Source of the DNA: an uncultured marine group I thaumarchaeote | Lineage (GTDB): Archaea; Thermoproteota; Nitrososphaeria; Nitrososphaerales; Nitrosopumilaceae | DNA length: 39,102 nucleotides | Assembly (NCBI GenBank): GCA_902512865.1 | Contig: CABXKZ010000004.1 | Span: forward strand, 1 to 39,102 | Reading direction: 5' to 3' | In this document: in pieces, positions 32,072-39,102 of the stretch | Position numbering within the stretch: position 1 is the first letter of the stretch | Layout: each line of letters starts with the position of its first letter | The notes under the pieces: generated by a model | What the model was told of the DNA's origin: nothing | Database searches by the model: none | The model's input: the letters and a program-made list of their open reading frames with translations, nothing else | Position numbers and translations under genes: made by a program

Positions 32072-32872
32072 TCAAGCTAATGAGAGTTCATTAACAATTA
32101 CATCAACAGAGCCAGCTACAGTATGAACATCAGCAATAATATTTTGGACATTAAATTTTTTTAGTTCATCTGCAGTGAATGGACCAATTGCTATTACCTT
32201 AGTTTTGTCGAGGTTTTCTAAAAGTTGAGAATGTTCAAAGTCTTTTGTCATTATTTCAAAAAATGCTCTAACAGAAGAAGCACTTGTGAATATTAATCCA
32301 TCAATAGAATTTTGTGAAAAAAGAGTTCTAAATTCATTCCATTGAGAAGTATCACTAAATGCACATACATCATAAAGATATAATTCAATAATTTCAAGTC
32401 CAATTTTTTCAAGAAGATCCTTAAGAAATGGGGTAGAGGCACCACTTCTAGGAACAATTACCTTTTTCCCAACAGCGTTTAATTTTGTAAAAACCTCCCC
32501 AACACCAACAGAAGAGTATCTTGTTGGCATGTATGAAACTTTGATGTTTTCATTTTCTAGTGCATCTTTAGTTTTAGGACCAACTGCGATTACAATGGTA
32601 TTGGCAATTGCAAGTTGTAGTTCATCAAATTTTGATGTTTTTTTGGAACTCTCAATTAATAATTTTACAGCTTTAGAACTCATAAAAACAGAAAAATCTG
32701 GATTTTCAGTTTTTACAGAATTTAAGAATTCATCAACGATTTTCTCACCCTTACTAACAAGTTCAATAGTTGGTAGAGTGATTGGAATTGCATCATGTTT
32801 TGTAATTAATTCAATGAATTCTTCAGAGTCATCTTTTGAACGGGTGATGGCAATGGTTTTTTCTTGACTCAT
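32072..32872 (-). CDS. hemD: Uroporphyrinogen-III synthase
   Basis: A 266-residue member of the poorly conserved HemD family, which closes hydroxymethylbilane with inversion of ring D. It begins KTIAITRSKDDSEEFIELITKHDA, then IPITLPTIEL, VFMSSKAVKLL, VGPKTKDAL, and GLIFTSASSVRAFFE and KVIAIGPFTADELKK in the second domain. I chose ATG 32872 because it overlaps the stop of the preceding methyltransferase gene (ATGA); an ATG at 32881 is possible. Last gene of the hemL-hemC-SUMT-hemD operon. Confidence 0.9.
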   Translation of the reverse strand: MSQEKTIAITRSKDDSEEFIELITKHDAIPITLPTIELVSKGEKIVDEFLNSVKTENPDFSVFMSSKAVKLLIESSKKTSKFDELQLAIANTIVIAVGPKTKDALENENIKVSYMPTRYSSVGVGEVFTKLNAVGKKVIVPRSGASTPFLKDLLEKIGLEIIELYLYDVCAFSDTSQWNEFRTLFSQNSIDGLIFTSASSVRAFFEIMTKDFEHSQLLENLDKTKVIAIGPFTADELKKFNVQNIIADVHTVAGSVDVIVNELSLA

Positions 32873-33612
32873 TTTTTCCATCCTATAATTTTATGTAGAT
32901 TAACAACTTCACCTATAATTATATTTGCAGGAGGGGATATTTTTTCTTTTTTAACTTTGTTTGCAATATTAGTCAAAGTACCAACAATCATTTTTTGTTT
33001 TGGTGTTGTTCCATTTTGAATAACTGCAACAGGAGTTGATTTTTTCATTCCGCCTTCAATAAGTTGTTTTGATATGATTCCAAGTCTTGAAAGACCCATC
33101 ATTATAACAATAGTATCAACTGATTTTGCAAGTTTTTTCCATTTTACAATTTCCTCATTTTTTTCTGGGTCCTCGTGACCAGTGACAAATACTACAGATG
33201 ATGCAAATTTTCTATGTGTTAATGGGATTCCAGCGTACGTTGCAGAGCCAATTCCAGAAGTGATTCCAGGAACTATTTCATATTTTACTTTAAATGATCT
33301 CAAAAATTCTGCTTCTTCTCCACCACGTCCAAAGATAATTGGATCACCGCCCTTCAGTCTAACAACAATTTTGTTTAATTTTGCATACTTTATCATTAAT
33401 TCATTTGTTCCATCTTGATGTTGTGTATCATCACCAACTGCACGACCAACGTAAATTACTTTTGTGCGTTTTGGAATTATAGAAATTATTTTTTTACTAA
33501 CTAGTCGATCATAAAGAACAACATCTGCTACTTTTAATAATTCAACAGCACGCAATGTAATTAATTTTGGATCTCCAGGTCCTGCACCAACTAAATACAC
33601 TTTTCCAGTCAT
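32869..33612 (-). CDS. cobA: Uroporphyrinogen-III C-methyltransferase (SUMT)
   Basis: A 247-residue SAM-dependent methyltransferase converting uroporphyrinogen III to precorrin-2, the branch point to siroheme, cobalamin and here probably heme. Signatures are VGAGPGDPKLITLRAVELL at the N-terminus, YDRLVS, RLKGGDPIIFGRGGEEAEFL, VPGITSGIGSATYAGIPLTHR and FVTGHED. It is a stand-alone SUMT without a HemD or CysG fusion. ATGA overlaps join it to hemC and hemD on both sides. Confidence 0.95.
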   Translation of the reverse strand: MTGKVYLVGAGPGDPKLITLRAVELLKVADVVLYDRLVSKKIISIIPKRTKVIYVGRAVGDDTQHQDGTNELMIKYAKLNKIVVRLKGGDPIIFGRGGEEAEFLRSFKVKYEIVPGITSGIGSATYAGIPLTHRKFASSVVFVTGHEDPEKNEEIVKWKKLAKSVDTIVIMMGLSRLGIISKQLIEGGMKKSTPVAVIQNGTTPKQKMIVGTLTNIANKVKKEKISPPANIIIGEVVNLHKIIGWKK

Positions 33613-34544
33613 TGATTATTCCACTCTTCCAGTTTTTCTCTCCAATTAGAAGCAATCTCGGATACACCCTGTGACTTTAACTTATTTCCAATTTTTTTAC
33701 CCAGTTCTAAGGGATTATCAATTGTGCCGTTTTCTTCTATGAGAATTGATTTTTTTCCATCCATAGAATAAACACCTACTTTTAGAATTAATGAATCTGA
33801 CTTTACAGAAGCATAAGCCCCAACAGGGAATCTACAACCAGAATCAATGTGTTCAGATAATGAACGTTCAGCTTCTATTTCAATTCGAGAATTTTTGTCT
33901 TCAATTTTTTTTAACATTTCAATTGTTTTTGAATCATCACTTCTACAGATGATAGCTAATGCACCTTGACCTGGTGATGGAAGAAATTCATCTTTAGATA
34001 ATATAGAGTGTTTTACTTCTACACATAATCTAGAAATTCCAGCTTTTGCAAGAACAATACCATCAATTTTTTTTTCAGTAACTTTGTTAATTCTTGTTTC
34101 AATATTACCTCTAATTGGTTTAACATTTAGATCAGGGCGTTTTCTTGAAATTTGAACTGCACGTCTTAGACTACTGCTCCCAATTGTAGAACCAGACGGA
34201 ATAGAATCTAGTGTGAATCCATCATTTGTAATCAAGACATCATTTACAGATTCACGTTTTGGGACACATGCAATAATAAGTGAAGAGTCTAAAGTTGAAG
34301 GAACGTCCTTCATACTATGAACAGCAAAATCCACTCTTTTTTCAGACACTGCACGATCAATTTCTTTTTCAAAGATTCCTTTTTGTTCCATTGCAAATAA
34401 TGGTCTTGTATCAGTATCACCTTGTGTCGTGATTTTTTCAATTTCAAATGATAATGATGAATTAGTTTTTTTGAGTTCGTCTAAAACCCAATTTGTTTGT
34501 GAAAGAGATAATCTACTACCACGTGTACCTAATTTGTAATTCAA
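33609..34544 (-). CDS. hemC: Porphobilinogen deaminase (hydroxymethylbilane synthase)
   Basis: A 311-residue enzyme joining four porphobilinogens. The dipyrromethane cofactor cysteine is Cys237 (SGCRFPVGAYA) and the catalytic Asp is Asp80 (VHSMKDVPS). KLGTRGSRLSLSQTNWV, GSSSLRRAVQI and LPSPGQGALAI are the other family landmarks. It overlaps hemL and the SUMT gene by 4 bp (ATGA) on each side. Confidence 0.96.
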   Translation of the reverse strand: MNYKLGTRGSRLSLSQTNWVLDELKKTNSSLSFEIEKITTQGDTDTRPLFAMEQKGIFEKEIDRAVSEKRVDFAVHSMKDVPSTLDSSLIIACVPKRESVNDVLITNDGFTLDSIPSGSTIGSSSLRRAVQISRKRPDLNVKPIRGNIETRINKVTEKKIDGIVLAKAGISRLCVEVKHSILSKDEFLPSPGQGALAIICRSDDSKTIEMLKKIEDKNSRIEIEAERSLSEHIDSGCRFPVGAYASVKSDSLILKVGVYSMDGKKSILIEENGTIDNPLELGKKIGNKLKSQGVSEIASNWREKLEEWNNQ

Positions 34545-35842
34545 TTTTTCATTGCCTTTAATGATAAACCATAAGCACCTAATGCTTTTGTAATATCTTG
34601 ATCAGTGTGTGCATCAGATAAGAATACAGTTTCATATTGAGAGGGAGCAATGAATATGTCATTTTTAAGCAAGTTTGTAAATAACTTATGGAATTTTTTT
34701 GTACTTGATTTTTTTGAGGATTTGTAATCAATAACCTTTTGATTTGTAAAGAATATTTGAAACATTGATGAAATTGAGTTAATTGTGTGTGGTATTCTAT
34801 AATCAGTTGCAAGATCATCTATTTCATCAACCATCATTTTACAATAACGTTCTAATTTTGGATACAATTTATTTTTGGTTTTATTAATGGTTTTAATTGA
34901 GCTAATTGCCGCTGCAACAGAAATTGGATTACCCGCAAAGGTGCTTGCTTGATATACTTTACCGCCAGGAGATAGAAGATTCATTATTTCATTTTTACCA
35001 CCCACCGCAGATATGGCAAATCCATTCCCCAGTGCCTTTCCAAGAGTTGTAATATCAGGTTTAATTCCAAATTTCTGTTGAGCACCACCTTCAGAAATTC
35101 TAAATCCATTTACTACTTCATCAAATATTAATGGAATATCATATTGCGTGGTAATTTTTCTTAAATCTTTTAAAAAGTTTTTTTCAGGAAGAACTAACCC
35201 CATGTTTGCTAATACTGGTTCAACAATTAGTCCGGCTACATCTTTATTTTTAGATAAAATTTTCTCAAGTTCATCTGTATTATTGTAAGGAACTACCAAT
35301 GTATTACGAGAAACTTCGTCTAAACCACCATCAGATACAGATATTCCATTATGTGCAGATCCAGAACCTGCTTTTACTAGAACAGTATCATATGCACCAT
35401 GATAGCATCCTTCAAACTTTATGATTTTTTTCTTTTTTGTAAAGCCTCTTGCAAGTCGAATTGCAGTCATAGTAGCTTCTGCACCAGTGTTTACAGTTCG
35501 TACTTTTTGAATTGATGGAAAATTATTTATGATTAATTTTGATAAGTCAATTTCTAAGGAAGTTGGGGCAGTGTATAAAGTACCTTTCTTCATTTGGTTT
35601 GATACTGCATTAATAATTTCTTTTCTTGTATGACCTAACAATAATGCGCCATAACCGTTACAGAAATCAATAAATCTATTTCCATCTTCATCCCATAAAG
35701 ATGAGCCATGTGAACGTTTTACAAAGAATGGATATGGTTCAAAATAACGTACGGGGCTGTTAACCCCAGAAGGAATTACCTTTTTTGCGTTTGAAAATAA
35801 TTTTTTGGAATTATTCAACATATCGATTAATGAATAAGGCAT
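34541..35842 (-). CDS. hemL: Glutamate-1-semialdehyde 2,1-aminomutase
   Basis: A 433-residue PLP enzyme making aminolevulinate from glutamate 1-semialdehyde, the product of HemA. Landmarks: IPSGVNSPVRYFEPYPFF, NTGAEATMTAIRLARGFT, FEGCYHGAYD, FDEVVNGFR, and the PLP lysine Lys269 in TTLGKALGNGF. The start is uncertain: ATG 35842, or ATG 35821 (MLNNSKKLF), which gives the more usual N-terminus and lies about 30 bp from the AT-rich element at 35847-35855. First gene of a four-gene coupled operon. Confidence 0.94.
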   Translation of the reverse strand: MPYSLIDMLNNSKKLFSNAKKVIPSGVNSPVRYFEPYPFFVKRSHGSSLWDEDGNRFIDFCNGYGALLLGHTRKEIINAVSNQMKKGTLYTAPTSLEIDLSKLIINNFPSIQKVRTVNTGAEATMTAIRLARGFTKKKKIIKFEGCYHGAYDTVLVKAGSGSAHNGISVSDGGLDEVSRNTLVVPYNNTDELEKILSKNKDVAGLIVEPVLANMGLVLPEKNFLKDLRKITTQYDIPLIFDEVVNGFRISEGGAQQKFGIKPDITTLGKALGNGFAISAVGGKNEIMNLLSPGGKVYQASTFAGNPISVAAAISSIKTINKTKNKLYPKLERYCKMMVDEIDDLATDYRIPHTINSISSMFQIFFTNQKVIDYKSSKKSSTKKFHKLFTNLLKNDIFIAPSQYETVFLSDAHTDQDITKALGAYGLSLKAMKN

Positions 35843-35927
35843 TATTAATATAAAATATACATAAAATAGTTTTTAGTGTATTATTTCTGCGTGAGATTGA
35901 CAAATTTTAGGGCGTTACAAGGTAATT

Positions 35928-35957
35928 TGTTGGAATATGTTGGAATTATTAATCCAA
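35928..35957. promoter_or_regulatory. TTGGA direct and inverted repeats between hemL and the NAD kinase gene
   Basis: TGTTGGAAT occurs at 35928-35936 and again at 35938-35946, exactly 10 bp (one helical turn) apart, and an inverted copy TCCAA lies at 35953-35957. The cluster sits about 90 bp from each of the two divergent starts in the longest intergenic region of the window (208 bp). It could be a regulator array; the rest of this region shows only AT-rich promoter sequence. Confidence 0.3.
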
Positions 35958-36018
35958 TAAAATCATTGACTGAGATATGTTTAGGATTTGACAGTTGTTC
36001 ATGAATAAGGCACGATCA

Positions 36019-36027
36019 TTTTTAAAC
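36019..36027 (+). promoter_or_regulatory. TATA-like box for the NAD kinase gene
   Basis: TTTTTAAAC is centred about 27 bp upstream of the TTG at 36051. This supports a leaderless TTG start. Confidence 0.45.
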
Positions 36028-36050
36028 ACGATATAGGTTGAAGAGACTGC

Positions 36051-36866
36051 TTGAAACTAAACAAAGTAGCAATTGTAAGCAAATTTGGCTCAAAAGTTTC
36101 TGAAGATGCTGCAGAGATGATTTCAAAGAAGTTAATAGCAAAAAAGATCAGCATCTATACAATTTCACCAGTTTCTGTTTCAGGAGCTAAAAAAGTAGAA
36201 TCACTTGAAGAGTTGTCCAAAATAAAATTAGATTTGGTGGTTACGTTAGGAGGAGATGGGACAACATTGAGAGCCTTTAGGAATCTACGAAATGAAACTC
36301 CAATTTTAACAATTAACGTTGGAGGGAATAGAGGAATTCTATCAGAAATTACATTGGATGATTTTGATGATGCAATGACCGCGATTACAAAAAACCAAAT
36401 TTGGTTAGATAAAAGAACTAGAGTTGTTGCATCATGTAATGGGGAAGAATTTGCACCTGCATTAAATGAAATTTACATTAATCGTAAAAATCTAACAAAG
36501 ACTGCAGAATTTGAAATTAAATTTCAAAGCGATACTGTAAAACAGAAAATGGATGGAGTGATAATTTCAACACCTAGTGGTTCTACAGGTCATTCTTTTT
36601 CAATTGGAGGTCCATTGCTACATGAAAGTTTAGATGTGCTGATCATAACACCTGTTGCACCAGTACATAGACTACCATCAATTGTTGTACCAGATGAAAA
36701 AATTGAGATAAATTGTTCACATGATTGTAATATAGTAATGGATGCACAGATGATAAAATCATCAGAAATTGACCAAAAAATTACTATCAAGAAATTTAAG
36801 AAGCAGGCAGTTTTTGTTCGATTAAAGAAAAAGGGTCTAAGACAAATGAATAAACTTGGTTTTTAG
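36051..36866 (+). CDS. nadK: NAD kinase
   Basis: A 271-residue enzyme that phosphorylates NAD(H) to NADP(H). GGDGTTLRAFR at residues 67-77 is the NADK signature, followed by NVGGNRGILSEI, NEIYINRK, DGVIISTPSGSTGHSFSIGGPLLHE and ITPVAPHR-like VAPVHR. The start is TTG at 36051, supported by the TATA-like box; no upstream ATG is in frame. Its 3' end overlaps the nob1 start by 11 bp, so the two are co-translated. Confidence 0.94.
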   Translation: MKLNKVAIVSKFGSKVSEDAAEMISKKLIAKKISIYTISPVSVSGAKKVESLEELSKIKLDLVVTLGGDGTTLRAFRNLRNETPILTINVGGNRGILSEITLDDFDDAMTAITKNQIWLDKRTRVVASCNGEEFAPALNEIYINRKNLTKTAEFEIKFQSDTVKQKMDGVIISTPSGSTGHSFSIGGPLLHESLDVLIITPVAPVHRLPSIVVPDEKIEINCSHDCNIVMDAQMIKSSEIDQKITIKKFKKQAVFVRLKKKGLRQMNKLGF

Positions 36867-37341
36867 AGTTTTAGATGCTACTGCATTTTATGCAGGAATA
36901 CCGTTTGTATCTAATGATTCTTTCATGACAACTAATACAGTGTATGACGAAATACAACATATTAAGAGAAAGCAAGGGGCACTTGAGATGCTACAACAAA
37001 CAGGTAGACTTCAAATAAGAGATCCAAGCAAAGATTCCATTAATGTTGTGAGAGATGTAGCAGAAAGGACAGGAGATAGCGTAACCATTTCTGAACAAGA
37101 TGTATCAATTATTGCATTAGCCTTAGAAAATAAAATTGGATTAATTACAGATGATTTTGCAGTTACAAATGTTGCTAAACAATTGAAAATCAAAACAGAT
37201 TCACTCATGACTCAAGGTATCAACACTGTTGGAAAATGGATTAGCTATTGTTCAATATGTGGAAAAGAATTTTCAAAAGAAAAAGAATGTCCTATATGCG
37301 GAAACAAGTTGAATAGAAAATTAATTAAAAAATCAATCTAG
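36856..37341 (+). CDS. nob1: PIN-domain endoribonuclease Nob1
   Basis: A 161-residue protein: PIN nuclease domain (1-125) plus zinc ribbon (132-148). Nob1 cuts the 3' end of precursor 16S/18S rRNA during small-subunit maturation. The acidic residues are Asp7 (VLDATAF), Glu32, Asp82 (EQDVSIIALA) and Asp99/Asp100 (ITDD). The zinc ligands are Cys132-x2-Cys135 and Cys145-x2-Cys148. The start is TTG 36856 inside the end of the NAD kinase gene; the conserved VLDATAF begins five codons later, so no later start is possible. The TAG interlocks with the XPF stop. Confidence 0.92.
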   Translation: MVFRVLDATAFYAGIPFVSNDSFMTTNTVYDEIQHIKRKQGALEMLQQTGRLQIRDPSKDSINVVRDVAERTGDSVTISEQDVSIIALALENKIGLITDDFAVTNVAKQLKIKTDSLMTQGINTVGKWISYCSICGKEFSKEKECPICGNKLNRKLIKKSI

Positions 37342-38024
37342 GATTCATGTAATGTTTTTTGCCCAGATTTCTTATAATTTTTGTTCTTATTTTGTAGCAT
37401 TTTTTTAATTTTTTTTGCTTTTGATTCACCCAATCCAGGAGTTTTTGCAAGCTCAGTAATAGGAGCGCATAATGCATTAAGAGGAGTTCCAAATTTTTCT
37501 AGTAACCGGATTGCAGACTTTTCACCAACTCCAGGCAGACTACACAAAACAGAAAGTTGTTGTTTTTCAACATTGTTTGATTTTTTAATTTTTTTAAGAA
37601 AAGGACCTTTTGTTAGTTCTTTTCGAGTAGAAAGTGATACTAATAATTTGGCAGTGTGTATTGCACTTGGAGTTGGAATAATTGGAATTTTAAATTCTAG
37701 TGCAACAGTAGCCAGCGCTCCATAAAATATTAAAGGATTGTCAGTTAATTGTTCAATTTCATCTACATTTCCTTCTACCAGTAAGACAGGATGTTGGTAG
37801 TGTTCAATTAGTCTACTGCATTGATCAAATAAACGACCATCAAATACAGAAGAGAGTAAATCGCTTATACTTTTTCTCTCAACTACAGTTTCTGGAGCAA
37901 CAATGTAATCACCTATTGGAAGTGTTTTGATTTCAGTTTTTACCCCAATTGAAGATAAAAGTTTTGGAATGCCGCTCTTTTTTTCTCGCTCATCAACAAT
38001 GATTCGTAATTGTTCAATTTTCAT
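37338..38024 (-). CDS. xpf: XPF/ERCC4-type nuclease, short archaeal form
   Basis: A 228-residue structure-specific endonuclease. The ERCC4 nuclease motif GDY...ERKSISD is at residues 39-55, and tandem helix-hairpin-helix elements follow (LCSLPGVGEKSAIRLLEKFG and AKTPGLGESKAKKI). There is no helicase domain, as in the crenarchaeal and thaumarchaeal short XPF that acts as a dimer with PCNA. The very C-terminus, QKTLHES, is at the place where a PCNA-binding peptide is expected but lacks its aromatic pair. Stop codons interlock with nob1. Confidence 0.92.
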   Translation of the reverse strand: MKIEQLRIIVDEREKKSGIPKLLSSIGVKTEIKTLPIGDYIVAPETVVERKSISDLLSSVFDGRLFDQCSRLIEHYQHPVLLVEGNVDEIEQLTDNPLIFYGALATVALEFKIPIIPTPSAIHTAKLLVSLSTRKELTKGPFLKKIKKSNNVEKQQLSVLCSLPGVGEKSAIRLLEKFGTPLNALCAPITELAKTPGLGESKAKKIKKMLQNKNKNYKKSGQKTLHES

Positions 38025-38063
38025 AATTAGGTTATAGTATCTATGTTAAAATTTGTTAAGGCG

Positions 38064-38447
38064 CTATGATGATGATTTATCAGCGTTAGGAGGATTTGGG
38101 TTCTTTAACATTTCCTGGATTTTTTGTTCTTGTTCTTGAAGACTAGTTTTTAGTCGTTCTTCTTGTTTTGCCAAGACAGTGGATTTTGTTTTAGATAATT
38201 CCTTTTTTTCTTCCAATTCATCAATCAGAGATTTCTTGTTAGATTTGATTAGGATTGAGCCGGCATATTTGAAAACTTGGTCATCGTCAGATGCTTTTTT
38301 TAATTCTTCTAAAGCTCTGTCAGATTCTACATTTTCCATCTCAACTTGTTGTTTTTGCATTAGAATTGATTGTAGATTTTGTTGAGATTGTTGCATTTTT
38401 GCGATTTGTTCTTGTAACCAAGGAGGCATTTGTTGTCCTGCAGACAT
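38064..38447 (-). CDS. pfdB: Prefoldin subunit beta
   Basis: A 127-residue prefoldin beta subunit, part of the hexameric chaperone that holds unfolded proteins. It has two long coiled-coil helices (about 10-50 and 80-115) joined by a beta hairpin with DDDQVFKYAGSILIKSNKK, the family hallmark. It lies after the Pcc1 gene in the order known from archaeal exosome-linked operons. Confidence 0.92.
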   Translation of the reverse strand: MSAGQQMPPWLQEQIAKMQQSQQNLQSILMQKQQVEMENVESDRALEELKKASDDDQVFKYAGSILIKSNKKSLIDELEEKKELSKTKSTVLAKQEERLKTSLQEQEQKIQEMLKNPNPPNADKSSS

Positions 38448-38471
38448 AGTTTAGGATTTATTGTTGTTTTA

Positions 38472-38717
38472 TTATACCTTTACAGAGTTTATGGTATCAT
38501 AAGAGGCCTGTAACAAGCGTAAGGTAGAATTTAGATTCGCACGTAGATGTGGCAGATGATTTGATTCTAGTTCTATGATAATCTCCTTATCAAGAGAAAT
38601 TTTTGTTTTTGTAGGGTTTTCTGGATAAAATTCATTATCAGTATTAATTGAATGGTATATTGAAGAATTTTCTTTATCTGAAGAGAATTTAATTTTTGCG
38701 TTAAAGCTTAACGTCAT
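38472..38717 (-). CDS. pcc1: KEOPS complex subunit Pcc1
   Basis: An 81-residue protein of the CTAG/Pcc1 family, the dimerisation subunit of KEOPS, which makes the t6A modification of tRNA. The signature is the last helix, LPHLRANLNSTLRLLQASYDTI, after strands with KISLDKEIIIELESN. Its ATG lies within the end of the eL43 gene (17-bp overlap), so the two are translationally coupled. Confidence 0.88.
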   Translation of the reverse strand: MTLSFNAKIKFSSDKENSSIYHSINTDNEFYPENPTKTKISLDKEIIIELESNHLPHLRANLNSTLRLLQASYDTINSVKV

Positions 38718-38910
38718 ATGCAGTTCCAGCTATTTTAATTCCACATTTTTTACAAATCCAAATTCCAACTGCTTCACGGATTATAGAACCACCACATTCA
38801 GGACATTTTCTTTTACTTTTCATCAAATGATGGACTTGGGTAAATTGCTTACGAATTTTAATTCCATACCGTGGACCAAGTCCTTTTAGTGTAGTTTGTT
38901 TTTTTGCCAT
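38701..38910 (-). CDS. rpl37Ae: Large-subunit ribosomal protein eL43 (L37Ae)
   Basis: A 69-residue zinc-ribbon ribosomal protein. It begins KKQTTLKGLGPRYGIKIRK and has Cys36-x2-Cys39 and Cys53-x2-Cys56. I chose ATG 38910 (MAKKQ) rather than the GTG at 38922, because eL43 proteins start at this point. It follows the exosome Rrp42 gene after 14 bp. Confidence 0.95.
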   Translation of the reverse strand: MAKKQTTLKGLGPRYGIKIRKQFTQVHHLMKSKRKCPECGGSIIREAVGIWICKKCGIKIAGTAYDVKL

Positions 38911-38924
38911 TCTAATTATCACAT

Positions 38925-39102
38925 TATTTTGATTCTTTTATAATCTCTCGTATCTTACTGCCAACCTTAATTGATATCTCAGCACATTTGATTAATTCTT
39001 CTTGAGTAAATCCATCTGAACCACCTTTTTGAAGTGCAACCACATTTCCATCAGAATTAGATGTAATTGTAATTCGTGCATCCATGATACCCCATTCTTC
39101 AA
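38925..39102 (-). CDS. rrp42: Exosome complex subunit Rrp42, C-terminal end (cut by the window edge)
   Basis: Only the last 58 codons are in the window, running off the right edge. The segment GNVVALQKGGSDGFTQEELIKCAEIS and the final helix match the C-terminus of archaeal Rrp42, the non-catalytic RNase PH-like subunit of the exosome. The gene order Rrp42-eL43-Pcc1-prefoldin beta is the known archaeal exosome cluster, which supports the call. Confidence 0.85.

Noticed and set aside
1..39102. Mobile element, prophage, defence island or toxin-antitoxin system
   Set aside because: No transposase, integrase, terminal repeats, restriction genes or toxin-like pairs were seen. The PIN protein is Nob1 with its zinc ribbon, not a VapC toxin.

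Overview
The window is strongly AT-rich archaeal DNA. It most likely comes from an ammonia-oxidising Nitrososphaerota (Thaumarchaeota) of the Nitrosopumilus type. The signs are an archaeal shikimate pathway (ADH synthase plus dehydroquinate synthase II and a GHMP-type shikimate kinase), a ThiD-ThiN fusion, a siroheme-decarboxylase heme route, short XPF, Nob1, prefoldin beta, the KEOPS subunit Pcc1, ribosomal eL43 and an exosome subunit, an intron-containing tRNA-Leu, and a secreted protein with the Trp-rich repeats common in these archaea. Nearly all of it is housekeeping biosynthesis. I see no phage, insertion sequence, integrase, CRISPR array or rRNA, and no gap over 300 bases without a gene.

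Layout. 1-3.3 kb: two small Cys-rich unknowns, then a UbiD-family decarboxylase facing an MqnC-like radical SAM enzyme, possibly a menaquinone pair. 3.4-13.1 kb: the whole route from the archaeal early shikimate precursors to the Tyr/Phe branch (ADH synthase, DHQ synthase II, AroD, AroE, shikimate kinase, AroA, AroC, a chorismate mutase-aminotransferase fusion, TyrA-type dehydrogenase), interrupted only by an oppositely oriented secreted protein. 13.1-16.1 kb: a Nudix protein and divergent thiC and thiDN. 16.2-17.3 kb: a sugar nucleotidyltransferase and a GNA1-like acetyltransferase. 17.3-21.7 kb: hemA and a precorrin-2 dehydrogenase, divergent from a fused siroheme decarboxylase, then hemB and a small unknown. 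21.7-26.9 kb: HD hydrolase, VTT membrane protein, a tiny zinc finger, tRNA-Leu, an OB-fold protein, a coiled-coil protein, PAP2 phosphatase and phosphoglycerate kinase. 26.8-32.0 kb: sufB-sufD-Rieske-sufS-sufU plus a zinc-ribbon protein. 32.1-35.8 kb: hemL-hemC-SUMT-hemD. 36.0-39.1 kb: NAD kinase and Nob1, facing XPF, prefoldin beta, Pcc1, eL43 and the end of Rrp42.

The two tetrapyrrole clusters together cover glutamyl-tRNA to decarboxysiroheme, except for a dedicated sirohydrochlorin ferrochelatase. Many first genes have a TATA-like box centred 24-29 bp upstream of the start codon, which fits leaderless transcripts, and several of these starts are TTG or GTG. Genes inside operons are joined by ATGA or TAATG overlaps. 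Two divergent pairs appear to share one TATA box exactly midway between their start codons. Eight of ten convergent protein-gene pairs overlap, four of them by interlocked stop codons. These architectural features, the 40-residue zinc finger gene, the GNA1-like gene and the candidate operators at suf, thi and hemL/nadK are the main points for a second look. I found no clear evidence of a wholly new multi-gene system.
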